Assembly (NCBI GenBank): GCA_027593035.1
Contig: JAQCJQ010000011.1
Span: 1 to 37,829, forward strand
Direction of reading: 5' to 3'
From: Bacteroidota bacterium
GTDB lineage: Bacteria; Bacteroidota; Bacteroidia; Flavobacteriales_D; Sanyastnellaceae
Length of the DNA stretch: 37,829 bases
The translations under genes were made by a program, and so were the position numbers. Under the pieces are notes generated by a model that saw only the letters and a list, made by a program, of their open reading frames with translations, was not told the DNA's origin and searched no databases. Numbering within the stretch: position 1 is the stretch's first letter; every line of letters starts with the position of its first letter. Positions 17,777 through 26,212 of the stretch are shown piece after piece.

Positions 17777-17869
17777 GCTCCAATTTTGCCGCCCATGGCA
17801 GCGACATTTCAGGAGAATCAAAACAATCCAAGCAAATCAACTCAAGTGAAGCGAAATCTTCCCGAATCA

Positions 17870-18655
17870 ATGAAGGTGTTTTTGCTTGAAAAGGCTGCCG
17901 AGTATGAAGACCGGAGTTTCATTGAGGATGATCCGATTGCCATTCCGCATCGATATTCTAAAACAGACGACATTGAATTGGCAGGTTTTTTAACGGCCTC
18001 TTTGGCCTGGGGAAATCGCAAATCGATTTTAAAAAGTGCCGATGCCTTGATGGGAAGGATGGATCATGAGCCTGCTGCATTTCTGCGGGAAGCATCGGAT
18101 GTGGAGTTGCAGCAAGCGGTAAAAGGATTTGTTCACCGAACTTTCCAAGAACGGGATGCCGCGTTGTTTTTTGTAGCCCTTCGCGGCATTTTAAAGCGGT
18201 ATGGGAGCCTGGAGGCGGTCTTTGTTGAAGGCCATCAGCAATCCACGGAAACGGACAAGAGTGCCATGGCGGATGCCATTGGGCATTTTCATCGGGTGTT
18301 TTTTGAATTGGCTGCAGCGGGCGGTATGCCAGCCGATCGGACGCGGAAGCACGTCGCGCAGCCCCAGAAAGGTTCGGCCGCCAAACGATTGAACATGTAC
18401 ACCCGGTGGATGGTGCGTCCCGCCACGCGGGGAGTGGACTTTGGTGTTTGGAAGGGCTTGTCACCGGCAGATTTGATGATACCATTGGATGTCCATACGG
18501 GCAATGTGGCGAGGAAGTTGGAGCTGATAGACCGCAAGGCCAACGATTGGCAGACGGTCGAATTGATGATGCAAGCCCTGCGGCAAGTGGATCCGATCGA
18601 TCCCGTTCGGATGGACTTTGCCCTTTTCGGTTTGGGGGCCATCGAAGGATTTTGA
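17870..18655 (+). CDS. TIGR02757 (DUF2400) family protein
   Basis: From the ATG at 17870 the protein has 261 residues and matches the TIGR02757/DUF2400 family of unknown function. Shared features are the N-terminal EDDPIAIPHRYS followed by DIELAGFLTASLAWGNRKSI, and a C-terminal half with RLNMYTRWMVR and a helix-hairpin-helix-like PLDVHTGNVARKL. That half is reminiscent of DNA-glycosylase folds, but this is only an inference. In-frame ATGs at 17786 and 17795 would add 25-28 poorly conserved residues. The BatA-like gene diverges from it, and a conserved hypothetical gene converges on it. Confidence 0.85.
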   Translation: MKVFLLEKAAEYEDRSFIEDDPIAIPHRYSKTDDIELAGFLTASLAWGNRKSILKSADALMGRMDHEPAAFLREASDVELQQAVKGFVHRTFQERDAALFFVALRGILKRYGSLEAVFVEGHQQSTETDKSAMADAIGHFHRVFFELAAAGGMPADRTRKHVAQPQKGSAAKRLNMYTRWMVRPATRGVDFGVWKGLSPADLMIPLDVHTGNVARKLELIDRKANDWQTVELMMQALRQVDPIDPVRMDFALFGLGAIEGF

Positions 18656-18917
18656 TGAATTGCGCGGAAAGTCGAAAATGGGCTGCTGTAAATGGCGGAG
18701 CCTTTTTTGCGCAACGTTTTATGACCTGATGATCAACTCATCGCGTTGAACTATCCATTCCTTTTGCAATCAAATGAAGCCGCAGCGGGGACGGAAGGAC
18801 CAGTGAGCTGTCCTGATGGAGCCTCCATTGCTCAGGCGATCTGGAAGGGTTTTCGCTCCTTTCGTTTTCTTACAGATCAATCGACCGTTCAGAAATTGGA
18901 GGAACACCTCGGTTCGG

Positions 18918-19499
18918 TTAGCCAATGAAGCCGAGACGGTGGCTCACGCAGTCGTTGACGCGTTCATAAAGATGAGCAGGAGAGAGGGTCCGCCATCCCA
19001 GCTCGCTCAGTTCTCCTCCCAAAACAAAATAGCTATCCAAGTCAATTGATTGCATGTCAGCAATGACATGTTCTCGGAAATTAAGCAAGGCAATCCAGCC
19101 GTCGTCCTCCGTCACTTCTTCGAACCATTCTTCATAGTAACAGTCGTCACTGAAGTGGAAGTTCAAGACGTTTTCTCCAATCAAGATGAAGCGGTGAATG
19201 CCCTCAGCCTGCATGACATCGATGACTTCCCGCTTCAATTGCATGATGTCATTGTAGAGGCAGTCGTTCCATTCCCCAATGAATTCCAAGATGGCAAAAC
19301 GTTCATCGTAATCCACGAAAAGCACTTTGCAAAACAAGGTTTGTGACTGCATCGTGTCCCATTGAGGGTGGATGTAGAAATTGTAAACCTTGGTGGAATA
19401 CTCAAACTCACTGTAAACACGCTCAAAAAACGGACTCTTGGGGTCTTCGCTGGCGACGTAGTGATTGCGCCAGGCGTAATACGGTTCAAGCGTGTGCAT
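18918..19499 (-). CDS. Conserved hypothetical protein downstream of murQ
   Basis: The 193-residue acidic, aromatic-rich protein has no signal peptide or membrane segment. Conspicuous segments are YNFYIHPQWD, ILEFIGEWNDCLYNDIMQLKREVID and the FILIGENVLNFHFSDDCYYEEW region. I recall similar sequences as conserved proteins of unknown function in Bacteroidota, but cannot name a family. The start at 19499 (MHTLEPYYAWRN) overlaps the murQ end by 14 bases, so it is the last gene of the - strand operon and probably translationally coupled to murQ. The 262 bases beyond its stop show no clear gene. Confidence 0.75.
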   Translation of the reverse strand: MHTLEPYYAWRNHYVASEDPKSPFFERVYSEFEYSTKVYNFYIHPQWDTMQSQTLFCKVLFVDYDERFAILEFIGEWNDCLYNDIMQLKREVIDVMQAEGIHRFILIGENVLNFHFSDDCYYEEWFEEVTEDDGWIALLNFREHVIADMQSIDLDSYFVLGGELSELGWRTLSPAHLYERVNDCVSHRLGFIG

Positions 19500-20313
19500 C
19501 GTCCTGAATTTGCTGGATGGCGGCCCGCACGTTGCCTGTAGATTCCAAAGCACTCTGTGCCTCTTCAAGGGATGCGCCGGTGGCTTCGATGATCATGCGT
19601 TGCCCGCGTTCGATCAACTTGGCATTGGACGGCCGCATATCGACCATGCGGGTGCCTTGCACATGGCCCAAATGAATCATGGCCACGGTCGAGATCATGT
19701 TGAGAAGCAACTTGGTGGCCGTGCCCGCATTGAGTCGTGTGCTGCCAGTGACGAATTCAGCTCCTGTTACGGCAACCAACGCGTGTTCCGCGGCCTCCTC
19801 AACGGCACTGTTGGGATTGCAAGTGATGCAAGCGGTCAGCAAGCCCTGAACGCGTGCAGCCTTCAAGCCGCCGATGACATAAGGGGTTCTTCCAGAAGCG
19901 GCAATTCCAATGACGGTGTCCTCGGTGGTTGGTTGGAATGAGGTCATGTCGTTCCAAGCCGCTTCAAGATCATCTTCCGCTCCTTCGACGGCGAGCCGAA
20001 GCGCGCCATCTCCACCGGCAATCAAGCCCATCACGCGGTCGGGTGAAACGCCAAAGGTCGGCGGACATTCACTGGCGTCCATAACGCCCAAACGGCCGCT
20101 GGTTCCCGCCCCGATATAAAAGAGGCGCCCACCGGCTTGCATGCGCGGAACGAGGGCTTCCATGAATTGATTCAAGGCTGGAATCGCAGCTTCAACCGCC
20201 TGCTGTACCGCTCCGTTTTGTGCATGCATTGCCGCAGTCAATTCGGCGATGCTGCGCTGTTCGAGATTGGCCACGGGCCCCGTCTGTTCAGTAGGAGGTA
20301 GGTTGGAATTCAC
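19486..20313 (-). CDS. murQ: N-acetylmuramic acid 6-phosphate etherase
   Basis: The 275-residue SIS-domain enzyme cleaves the D-lactyl ether of MurNAc 6-phosphate to give GlcNAc 6-phosphate, a cytosolic step of peptidoglycan recycling. It has LFYIGAGTSGRLG (64-76), DASECPPTFG (79-88) with Glu82, AVEGAEDD with Glu110, and a C-terminal segment NVRAAIQQ. The frame is open to 20430, but family alignment and the aroE stop at 20351 favour the GTG at 20313 as start (VNSNLPPTEQ). It lies 37 bases after aroE. No MurNAc kinase or transporter gene is visible nearby. Confidence 0.94.
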   Translation of the reverse strand: MNSNLPPTEQTGPVANLEQRSIAELTAAMHAQNGAVQQAVEAAIPALNQFMEALVPRMQAGGRLFYIGAGTSGRLGVMDASECPPTFGVSPDRVMGLIAGGDGALRLAVEGAEDDLEAAWNDMTSFQPTTEDTVIGIAASGRTPYVIGGLKAARVQGLLTACITCNPNSAVEEAAEHALVAVTGAEFVTGSTRLNAGTATKLLLNMISTVAMIHLGHVQGTRMVDMRPSNAKLIERGQRMIIEATGASLEEAQSALESTGNVRAAIQQIQDDAHA

Positions 20314-20350
20314 AAGGAGTAAGTTACGATTGCGCAGTGATTCACGGCCG

Positions 20351-21112
20351 TCAATCCGTTTGATTCCACCACTCCCAGGCTGCCTGAGCTTGGTTGAACA
20401 GCATGTCCTTGCCATTGAGGACGGTGGCACCTTGTTGTTTCGCGCGTTGGAGAAATTGTGTTTCCGACGGATTGTAGATCAAATCAATCACCAAATGCTC
20501 AGGACCCAATCCACCCCAAGGAAAGGGCAGGACTTCTTCCACTCGCGGCACGGTTCCCACAGGTGTCGCTTGAACAATCAACCCAAAGAAACGGACCGCT
20601 TCTTCGGTCAAATCTTCAAAACGAACCGCCCGCACCTCGTCGGAGTGTCGTCGAGTCACGTGAACAACGTCAATGCCCAACGTCTCCAGCACATAGCGCA
20701 CCGCTGCCGCTGCGCCGCCGTTTCCAAGGATCAACGCCCTTTCATGGCTGGATGTCAAAAAGGGCCGAATGCTTTTAGCGAAGCCTTGGGCATCGGTGTT
20801 GTGTCCCATCCATTGGCCATCGCCCATTGGGCGCAATGCATTGACCGCTCCGATGGCTTCCGCTTGGGGAGTCAATCGATCCAAATGGGCGAGGATGCTC
20901 TGCTTGTATGGTACGGTCACATTCAGCCCGAGCAGCGCCCCTTCTGGATGGCGCAATTGCGCATGCGACCAGGCCTGCCAATTGATTAAGTCGGACAATT
21001 CAAACAAAGAATAGGAGGCGTCCACGATGTTTTCTTGCGCGAACTTTTGCGCAAAAAGCGCTTGAGAATGCGAATGTTGCAGGGATTTCCCAAGAAGGCC
21101 GTAGCGTCTCAT
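20351..21112 (-). CDS. aroE: Shikimate dehydrogenase
   Basis: The 253-residue enzyme reduces 3-dehydroshikimate with NADPH in the aromatic amino acid pathway. It has the substrate-binding start GLLGKSLQHSHS, GLNVTVPYK with the catalytic Lys, NTDAQG with the catalytic Asp, and the nucleotide loop GNGGAAAAV. The ATG at 21112 overlaps the DUF368 stop by 4 bases (ATGA) and gives normal family length; the longer open frame to 21229 lies inside DUF368 coding sequence. Member of the seven-gene - strand operon. Confidence 0.95.
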   Translation of the reverse strand: MRRYGLLGKSLQHSHSQALFAQKFAQENIVDASYSLFELSDLINWQAWSHAQLRHPEGALLGLNVTVPYKQSILAHLDRLTPQAEAIGAVNALRPMGDGQWMGHNTDAQGFAKSIRPFLTSSHERALILGNGGAAAAVRYVLETLGIDVVHVTRRHSDEVRAVRFEDLTEEAVRFFGLIVQATPVGTVPRVEEVLPFPWGGLGPEHLVIDLIYNPSETQFLQRAKQQGATVLNGKDMLFNQAQAAWEWWNQTD

Positions 21113-22053
21113 GCCTTGCGAGGGGCTAGTGCATTTCCCATACGGCTCAACACGATGACGACGATTGCGCCCAAGAGGGCGAAACCAGCACACGAAAGCA
21201 GAAGATCCGACGATTCGGCTGCGGGCCATGCGTTGGTTTGAGACCAGGTTTCTCGGCCGTCAGAATGGGTGTAAAGAAGTCCCAAAGCTTTTTTCCAGGG
21301 CCAAAGCGCCTGAAGCGATCCCAAAAGAAATCCCGTCAGCAAGGCCAATGTTTGCGTGCGGGCCTTGGTCAAAAGTTTTTGCAGCAAGCGGCTGAATCCC
21401 AAGAGCCCGATCAACGCCCCACCTGCGATCGCTCCGATGCGCAAAAAATCCAAGTCTTTGAGCGCTCCAATGACGGCTCCATAGGCGCCAAGAAGCAGTA
21501 AAATAAAACTGCCCGAAATGCCAGGTAAAATCATGGCACAGGCGGCAATGGAGGCGCAAGCTGCTAAGAACAAGGGGCCGTCTGATCCGCTTGAAACGGG
21601 CAGGGAGGTGATGGCTGCAGCAATCGCGGTTCCGAGCAAGGCCAACACGAGGTGGCGTGCGCTCCAACGACCGAAGGTTCGGCCAACCAACGGCACGGAT
21701 GCTGCCACTAGGCCAAAGAAAAAGGCATAGAGCGCTTCTTTGTTGTGCACCAATAAATGGTGAAGCAGATTGGACAACACAGCGATGCTAGTGAAAATGC
21801 CTCCGGCAAGTGCGAGCATAAAAGAGGCGTTGGCTGCTTTCCAAGTGGCGCGCAGGCCTTCGCGAAAGAGGTCGGTCACGAGACGGATGCGCAATGCGGC
21901 GATGGTACTCAAGAGCTCGTCATAGATGCCTGCAATCAGCGCCACGGTTCCACCCGAAACTCCGGGGACCAAATCAGCCGCACCCATGGCCATTCCTTTC
22001 AGCCAGATGAGGACATAATCACGAAAAGATCGGGACACCGGAAGGTCCTTCAT
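21109..22053 (-). CDS. DUF368 membrane protein (undecaprenyl-phosphate translocase family)
   Basis: The 314-residue polytopic protein carries the DUF368 hallmark GAADLVPGVSGGT near residues 25-37 and a second, internally repeated ILPGISGSF near 170, among about eight to nine membrane segments. Recent work assigns DUF368 proteins (PopT) to flipping undecaprenyl phosphate back across the inner membrane for reuse in wall and glycan synthesis. Position with murQ in one operon fits an envelope role. Both ends overlap neighbours by 4 bases. Confidence 0.92.
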   Translation of the reverse strand: MKDLPVSRSFRDYVLIWLKGMAMGAADLVPGVSGGTVALIAGIYDELLSTIAALRIRLVTDLFREGLRATWKAANASFMLALAGGIFTSIAVLSNLLHHLLVHNKEALYAFFFGLVAASVPLVGRTFGRWSARHLVLALLGTAIAAAITSLPVSSGSDGPLFLAACASIAACAMILPGISGSFILLLLGAYGAVIGALKDLDFLRIGAIAGGALIGLLGFSRLLQKLLTKARTQTLALLTGFLLGSLQALWPWKKALGLLYTHSDGRETWSQTNAWPAAESSDLLLSCAGFALLGAIVVIVLSRMGNALAPRKA

Positions 22054-22379
22054 CCGACTTCGATTTGCGGGTCAATGGCGCGGGCCCATTCGGTCATACC
22101 CCCCGACAGGCTGTGCAAGTTCGTGAAGTCGTATTTGGACATGAGGGCACTGACGATGGCCGAGGAACGTGCCCCTGATCGACAATACACCACGACGGGG
22201 ATGTCCCGAGGGATTTCCGTTTGCCGAGATAAACAAAAAGCCATCGGAATGTGCGCAGCGTTTTCCAGGTGGCTTGTTTCCACCTCATGGATTTCCCGAA
22301 TGTCCAAAATGAAATGTGGGGCGTCTTCTTTGATCAAACGCCACAGGTCATCAACGGTCATTTGGGGCACTGCAGACAT
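22050..22379 (-). CDS. Single-domain rhodanese-like protein
   Basis: The 109-residue cytosolic protein is one rhodanese domain: FILDIRE near 23-29 and the active-site loop CRSGARS with Cys66 (66-72). Single-domain rhodaneses carry persulfide sulfur between partners. It starts 2 bases after the ComA-like gene and overlaps DUF368 by 4 bases, so it is tightly co-expressed. Neighbouring sulfonate chemistry makes a sulfur-transfer role plausible, but this is inference. Confidence 0.92.
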   Translation of the reverse strand: MSAVPQMTVDDLWRLIKEDAPHFILDIREIHEVETSHLENAAHIPMAFCLSRQTEIPRDIPVVVYCRSGARSSAIVSALMSKYDFTNLHSLSGGMTEWARAIDPQIEVG

Positions 22380-22381
22380 GG

Positions 22382-23179
22382 TCAGTCTTCTTCTACAGAA
22401 TCAGGCTCGAGACGCTTTCCTTCGGCCAATTCTTCGGGTAAATGCTCGAAAAAAGTATCTCCCCGAAGTCCTAAACGAAGACATTCCAATGGGATCAAAT
22501 CTTCTGGGCCGATGTTGCCCAAATTCACATTGGCGCCAAACTGCTTGATGAACCAAACTTGCTGCGTCTTTTTCGGAGCTTCCCACAAAATGTTGTCCAA
22601 GCTCACATTGGCAAGAATGCGGCGAATCAACTGCACATGTGCGGTGCCGTTCGGACGGTAGATGCCAACGGTTCCACTTTCGCGAGCTTCTGCGATGACT
22701 TTCCAGCTTCCAGCTTCCAGTTCATTGCTCATCATGCGAATCCATTTGGCAGGACTGATGAGGATGCCCTCTTCTTTCGATCCGACTTCGGAAAGAACGT
22801 TGTAGTTCTTGCTCAGACGGGCTATGATTTCACATTTTTCATCGTGTGGAATCACCATGGATCCGTCACTGACTTCGAGGCATTCAATGCCTAAATTGTC
22901 AATGAACCTCAGGAATCCATCCAGGTCATTTCGGACCAAGAACGCTTCGAAAAGTGTTCCTCCACAATACACTTCGACCCCGTGGTCTCGGTACATTTTG
23001 ACTTTTTCTTTCACGCCGGGAGTGACAAACGATGTGCCAAATCCCAATTTCAACAGGTCCGTTAATTCGGACCCTTTGGCCACGAGATCTTCGGCCTGGC
23101 GAAGGCTGAGTCCTTTGTCCATGACCATGGTGAGGCCATGGCTGCGAGGTTTGCTCGGGCGAGATGGAAGGTGCTTCAT
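22382..23179 (-). CDS. Phosphosulfolactate synthase-like protein (ComA family)
   Basis: The 265-residue protein matches the ComA family throughout: SHGLTMVMDKGLSL at 13-26, DLLKLGFGTSF, a VEVYCGGTLFEAF segment, LEVSDGSM, and a SEVGSKEEG segment. ComA adds sulfite to phosphoenolpyruvate to make phosphosulfolactate, the first step of archaeal coenzyme M synthesis. In Bacteroidota a plausible end product is cysteate for sulfonolipids, but no other genes of such a route are present here. It follows the TPR gene by 15 bases and precedes rhodanese by 2 bases. Confidence 0.88.
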   Translation of the reverse strand: MKHLPSRPSKPRSHGLTMVMDKGLSLRQAEDLVAKGSELTDLLKLGFGTSFVTPGVKEKVKMYRDHGVEVYCGGTLFEAFLVRNDLDGFLRFIDNLGIECLEVSDGSMVIPHDEKCEIIARLSKNYNVLSEVGSKEEGILISPAKWIRMMSNELEAGSWKVIAEARESGTVGIYRPNGTAHVQLIRRILANVSLDNILWEAPKKTQQVWFIKQFGANVNLGNIGPEDLIPLECLRLGLRGDTFFEHLPEELAEGKRLEPDSVEED

Positions 23180-23194
23180 GTATTGCTTTTCAAG

Positions 23195-24607
23195 TCAAGG
23201 TTTGTACCGATCGAAACGATCGACGAAGCGCGCATCATTGGCAAGCGCCGGAATCAAATTCAATAAATCGGTGGCGCCATCGAAATGATGGGTCAAAAGA
23301 TGTTCGAGGTAGTCAAAAGCTTGGGCGAATTGCCCCAAGGCGTATTGGCTGATAAACTGTCTGTACATGATCGGAACGGCATCGGCAATGTGTGTCAATG
23401 CCTTTTCAGCAAAGACCAACGCTTGCTCATGATTGGAGCAAACTTGCATGTTGTCGATCCGTTCAAACCACAGTTCTTCATGCGCCGGTTCCAAAGCAAG
23501 CCCCCGAGCGTACAATGTTTCGGCGAGTTCGTGGTTGGTTAATTTCTTATTGGCCGTCGCAAGCAAAAGGTAATAGTCTGCTTGCATGGGCTCCAAGGCA
23601 ATGGCACGCTCGAACTGAGCACAGGCTTCTTGCAAGTTGCCGCGCAATTCAGCCAGAACACCCAGCCCAATGAAGGCGTCGGGAAACTCCGCATCCAAAA
23701 CCAAGCTTGCTTTGTAGTGCTTGCTCGCCTCATCCAATTGCCCCATGCGCTCCAAACATTCTCCCATATAACATTGAGTCGCAGGAGAAGTCTCCTCGAA
23801 CTCCAAGGTTTCCTTGTACGTTTCTAGGGCGTCAGAATACCGTTCCATTGAAACCAGGGCCTCCGCTTTTTGATGGTAAGCTGGACCGAAGGCGTCCTCA
23901 ATGGCAATGGCGAAATCGTAAGCGTCGATGGCTTTGGTATACAGACCGCATTGCTGCAACGCATTGCCCAGACTATACCAAGCGGCAAAGGAGTACGGTT
24001 GTTCGCTGAGATACTGTTCATAGAACGCCGCGGCATGTTTGAATTGCCGCGTTCGCTCAAAACAAAAAGCCAATTCGTAGACGGCCGTCTCATTGAGAGG
24101 GTCTTCCGCAAGGGCCTCCTTCAAATTTCGGATGGCTTCTTTCCAAGCTCCGAGATTTTCGAATTCCAAAGCAATGTCAATGCGGATGTCTCGGCGTGTC
24201 TCTGTATCCGCGAACAACAAGGCTTGTTGGTAATGTTGGATCGCCAAGCGATGCTCGGTCATGTGGCTGTAAACTGAACCCAGGGTGAGGTGGACCTCTT
24301 CGTTGTGCGGTTCGATGGCGAGCAATTCCCGAAGAATCGGAATGGACTTCACCGGCTGTCCATTGTTGGCTAAAATTTGCGCATGCCGCAATTTCAAGCT
24401 CAGATGATTGGGGTAGAGCTGCGCTGCATATTGCAGTGCAGCCTTGGCTTTGCGCGTTTCTCGCAGGTCCATGTAGTGCTCAATCACCACCTCCAATTCG
24501 TCCACATCAAAGAAAGACTGCTCACCGCGTTTCACCATGTCTTCGAACTTTCGAATCAAGTCCAAAAGAGCCGGTTCATCTCGATATGCGCGTCCTTCAT
24601 CATTCAT
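23195..24607 (-). CDS. TPR-repeat protein
   Basis: From the ATG at 24607 the protein has 470 residues and is made almost wholly of tetratricopeptide repeats; about ten are seen from residue 60 to 430, such as AWYSLGNALQQCGLY and AFIGLGVLAELRGN. There is no signal peptide, so it is likely a cytosolic scaffold. The family resembles long TPR proteins common in Bacteroidota; partners are unknown. A TAAATTTG box overlaps the start region, so the ATG at 24607 rather than the open frame to 24679 is preferred. It heads the operon leading to ComA, aroE and murQ. Confidence 0.85.
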   Translation of the reverse strand: MNDEGRAYRDEPALLDLIRKFEDMVKRGEQSFFDVDELEVVIEHYMDLRETRKAKAALQYAAQLYPNHLSLKLRHAQILANNGQPVKSIPILRELLAIEPHNEEVHLTLGSVYSHMTEHRLAIQHYQQALLFADTETRRDIRIDIALEFENLGAWKEAIRNLKEALAEDPLNETAVYELAFCFERTRQFKHAAAFYEQYLSEQPYSFAAWYSLGNALQQCGLYTKAIDAYDFAIAIEDAFGPAYHQKAEALVSMERYSDALETYKETLEFEETSPATQCYMGECLERMGQLDEASKHYKASLVLDAEFPDAFIGLGVLAELRGNLQEACAQFERAIALEPMQADYYLLLATANKKLTNHELAETLYARGLALEPAHEELWFERIDNMQVCSNHEQALVFAEKALTHIADAVPIMYRQFISQYALGQFAQAFDYLEHLLTHHFDGATDLLNLIPALANDARFVDRFDRYKP

Positions 24608-24613
24608 CACCAT

Positions 24614-24621
24614 CAAATTTA
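24614..24621 (-). promoter_or_regulatory. -7 box at the head of the TPR-ComA-murQ operon
   Basis: The - strand reads TAAATTTG, a perfect TAnnTTTG match, six bases before the ATG at 24607 (and directly abutting another ATG at 24613). Transcription would start about at the start codon. No clear -33 TTG was found. Confidence 0.5.
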
Positions 24622-24706
24622 CGTAGGGGAAGTCAGAGGAGCGTTGTTTCGTGTGAAGGTTTTTCACATCCGCCGTCAAAATAGTCCACCATTTTTTGAA
24701 TCGGGT

Positions 24707-24714
24707 TACTTTTG
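24707..24714 (+). promoter_or_regulatory. -7 box of the phosphoglucosamine mutase gene
   Basis: TACTTTTG fits TAnnTTTG exactly and is followed by four bases and then the ATG at 24719. The divergent TPR operon box lies about 90 bases away. No good -33 element was seen. Confidence 0.5.
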
Positions 24715-24718
24715 CGCC

Positions 24719-26104
24719 ATGCTGATTACATCAATTTCAGGGATTCGAGGGACGATTGGAGGTCGCGCTGGAGAAGGATTGAATCCGCCAGATGTCGTTC
24801 GTTTTGCCGTTGGCTATGGCCAGTGGGTCAAGGAAGCTACCAGGAAAGAACACCCGACAGTGGTCATCGGCCGGGATGCTCGTTTGAGCGGACAGATGGT
24901 GCGAGACTGTTTGGTGGGAACGTTGAACGCATTGGGCATAGATGTCATCGACCTAGGTCTGAGCACCACTCCAACCGTGGAATTGGCTGTGACAGGCGAA
25001 CAAGCTGATGGTGGCATCATTTTGACCGCCAGCCACAATCCCAAGCAATGGAATGCCCTGAAGTTGTTGGATGCTTCCGGAGAGTTTTTGTCGAGTGAAA
25101 GTGGCGAACGCGTGCTAGAACTAGCCCAACAAGATGTGGCGTTTGCAGCCATTGAGTCCATTGGGACAACCACGGAGAATAACGGCTGGATGGAACGTCA
25201 TGTGAAGCACGCATTGGAGTTGGACTTGGTGGATGCTCCCCGTGTTCAGGCTGCGGGATTGAAAATTGCTGTGGATGCTGTCAATTCGACAGGCGGTGTG
25301 ATCATCCCACTTCTTTTGGAATCCATGGGGTGTGAGGTCGTCAAAGTACATTGCGAACCAACGGGAGATTTTGCTCACAATCCCGAGCCACTCCCGGCCC
25401 ACTTGACGGATTTGTGCGCAGCTGTGGTCGCCCAGGGCTGTGATTTGGGAATCAGTGTCGATCCGGATGTCGACCGCCTGGCTTTTGTGTGTGAAGATGG
25501 CTCGTGGTTTGGGGAAGAATACACGCTCGTCGCTGTGGCGGACTTCATTTTAAAACGCACGCCAGGCAATGCGGTCAGCAACATGAGTTCGACCCGCGCG
25601 TTGCGTCAAATAACAGAGCGACATGGAGGTCAGTACACCGCTAGTGCCGTGGGTGAAGTGAATGTCGTTGAGGCGATTCGTGCAACCAATGCCGTGATTG
25701 GAGGTGAAGGCAATGGGGGCATTATTTATCCGGCTTCACACTGCGGACGGGATGCCATTGTTGGCGCCGCTCTTTTCTTGACCCATTTGGTCGATTCCCA
25801 TCAAACGGCCTCCGAGTTGAGAAAGCAGTACCCGCAATGGGTGATTTCCAAAGACAAATTGGAGCTTCCTGATGCCGATGTTGAGGCAGCCTTGGACAAA
25901 CTTGTCGCCGCACATCCTGATGCCGAAGTGAATACGGTAGACGGCGTTAAATTTGACTTGCCAGAAGGTTGGGTTCACCTGCGTCGTTCCAACACCGAAG
26001 CCATTATTCGAGTGTATGCTGAAGCGGAAACCCAAGAATCTGCGGAAGCACTGGGGAGAAAGTTCAAAGAAGAGTTGCAAAGTTATTTGTCTGTAAACAA
26101 TTGA
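24719..26104 (+). CDS. glmM: Phosphoglucosamine mutase
   Basis: The 461-residue alpha-D-phosphohexomutase converts glucosamine 6-phosphate to glucosamine 1-phosphate on the way to UDP-GlcNAc. It has the start SISGIRGTIGG typical of Bacteroidota GlmM, the phosphoserine loop TASHNPKQWNALK with Ser105, the metal loop DPDVDR (248-253), the sugar loop GEGNGG (329-334) and the phosphate-binding RRSNTEAIIRVY near the C-terminus. The frame is open far upstream to 24377, but that part is antisense to the TPR gene. A phosphomannomutase/phosphoglucomutase activity cannot be excluded by sequence alone. Confidence 0.93.
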   Translation: MLITSISGIRGTIGGRAGEGLNPPDVVRFAVGYGQWVKEATRKEHPTVVIGRDARLSGQMVRDCLVGTLNALGIDVIDLGLSTTPTVELAVTGEQADGGIILTASHNPKQWNALKLLDASGEFLSSESGERVLELAQQDVAFAAIESIGTTTENNGWMERHVKHALELDLVDAPRVQAAGLKIAVDAVNSTGGVIIPLLLESMGCEVVKVHCEPTGDFAHNPEPLPAHLTDLCAAVVAQGCDLGISVDPDVDRLAFVCEDGSWFGEEYTLVAVADFILKRTPGNAVSNMSSTRALRQITERHGGQYTASAVGEVNVVEAIRATNAVIGGEGNGGIIYPASHCGRDAIVGAALFLTHLVDSHQTASELRKQYPQWVISKDKLELPDADVEAALDKLVAAHPDAEVNTVDGVKFDLPEGWVHLRRSNTEAIIRVYAEAETQESAEALGRKFKEELQSYLSVNN

Positions 26105-26161
26105 CATAAAGAGCTTTGTGCAATTTCTGCTCGAGAAGAATCCGGCAATCTTGAAAGGGAG

Positions 26162-26192
26162 TTGCTAGAAATAAAATGATAGCGCATTTTTG
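26162..26192 (+). promoter_or_regulatory. Possible promoter of the cysteine desulfurase gene
   Basis: TTG at 26162-26164 is 20 bases before CATTTTTG at 26185-26192, which differs from TAnnTTTG at one position. The predicted start near 26198 gives a short leader before the ATG at 26213. Confidence 0.4.
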
Positions 26193-26212
26193 CAAACCTG
26201 ACTGATCACGAA

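Noticed and set aside
18656-18917. Possible small gene (60 codons from a TTG at 18746) in the convergent gap
   Set aside because: No recognisable motif, poor start codon, and it runs 11 bases into the convergent gene; no terminator was clear in the gap either.
24377-24718. 342-base N-terminal extension of glmM
   Set aside because: This part is antisense to the TPR gene; the family start and a TACTTTTG box place the true start at 24719.
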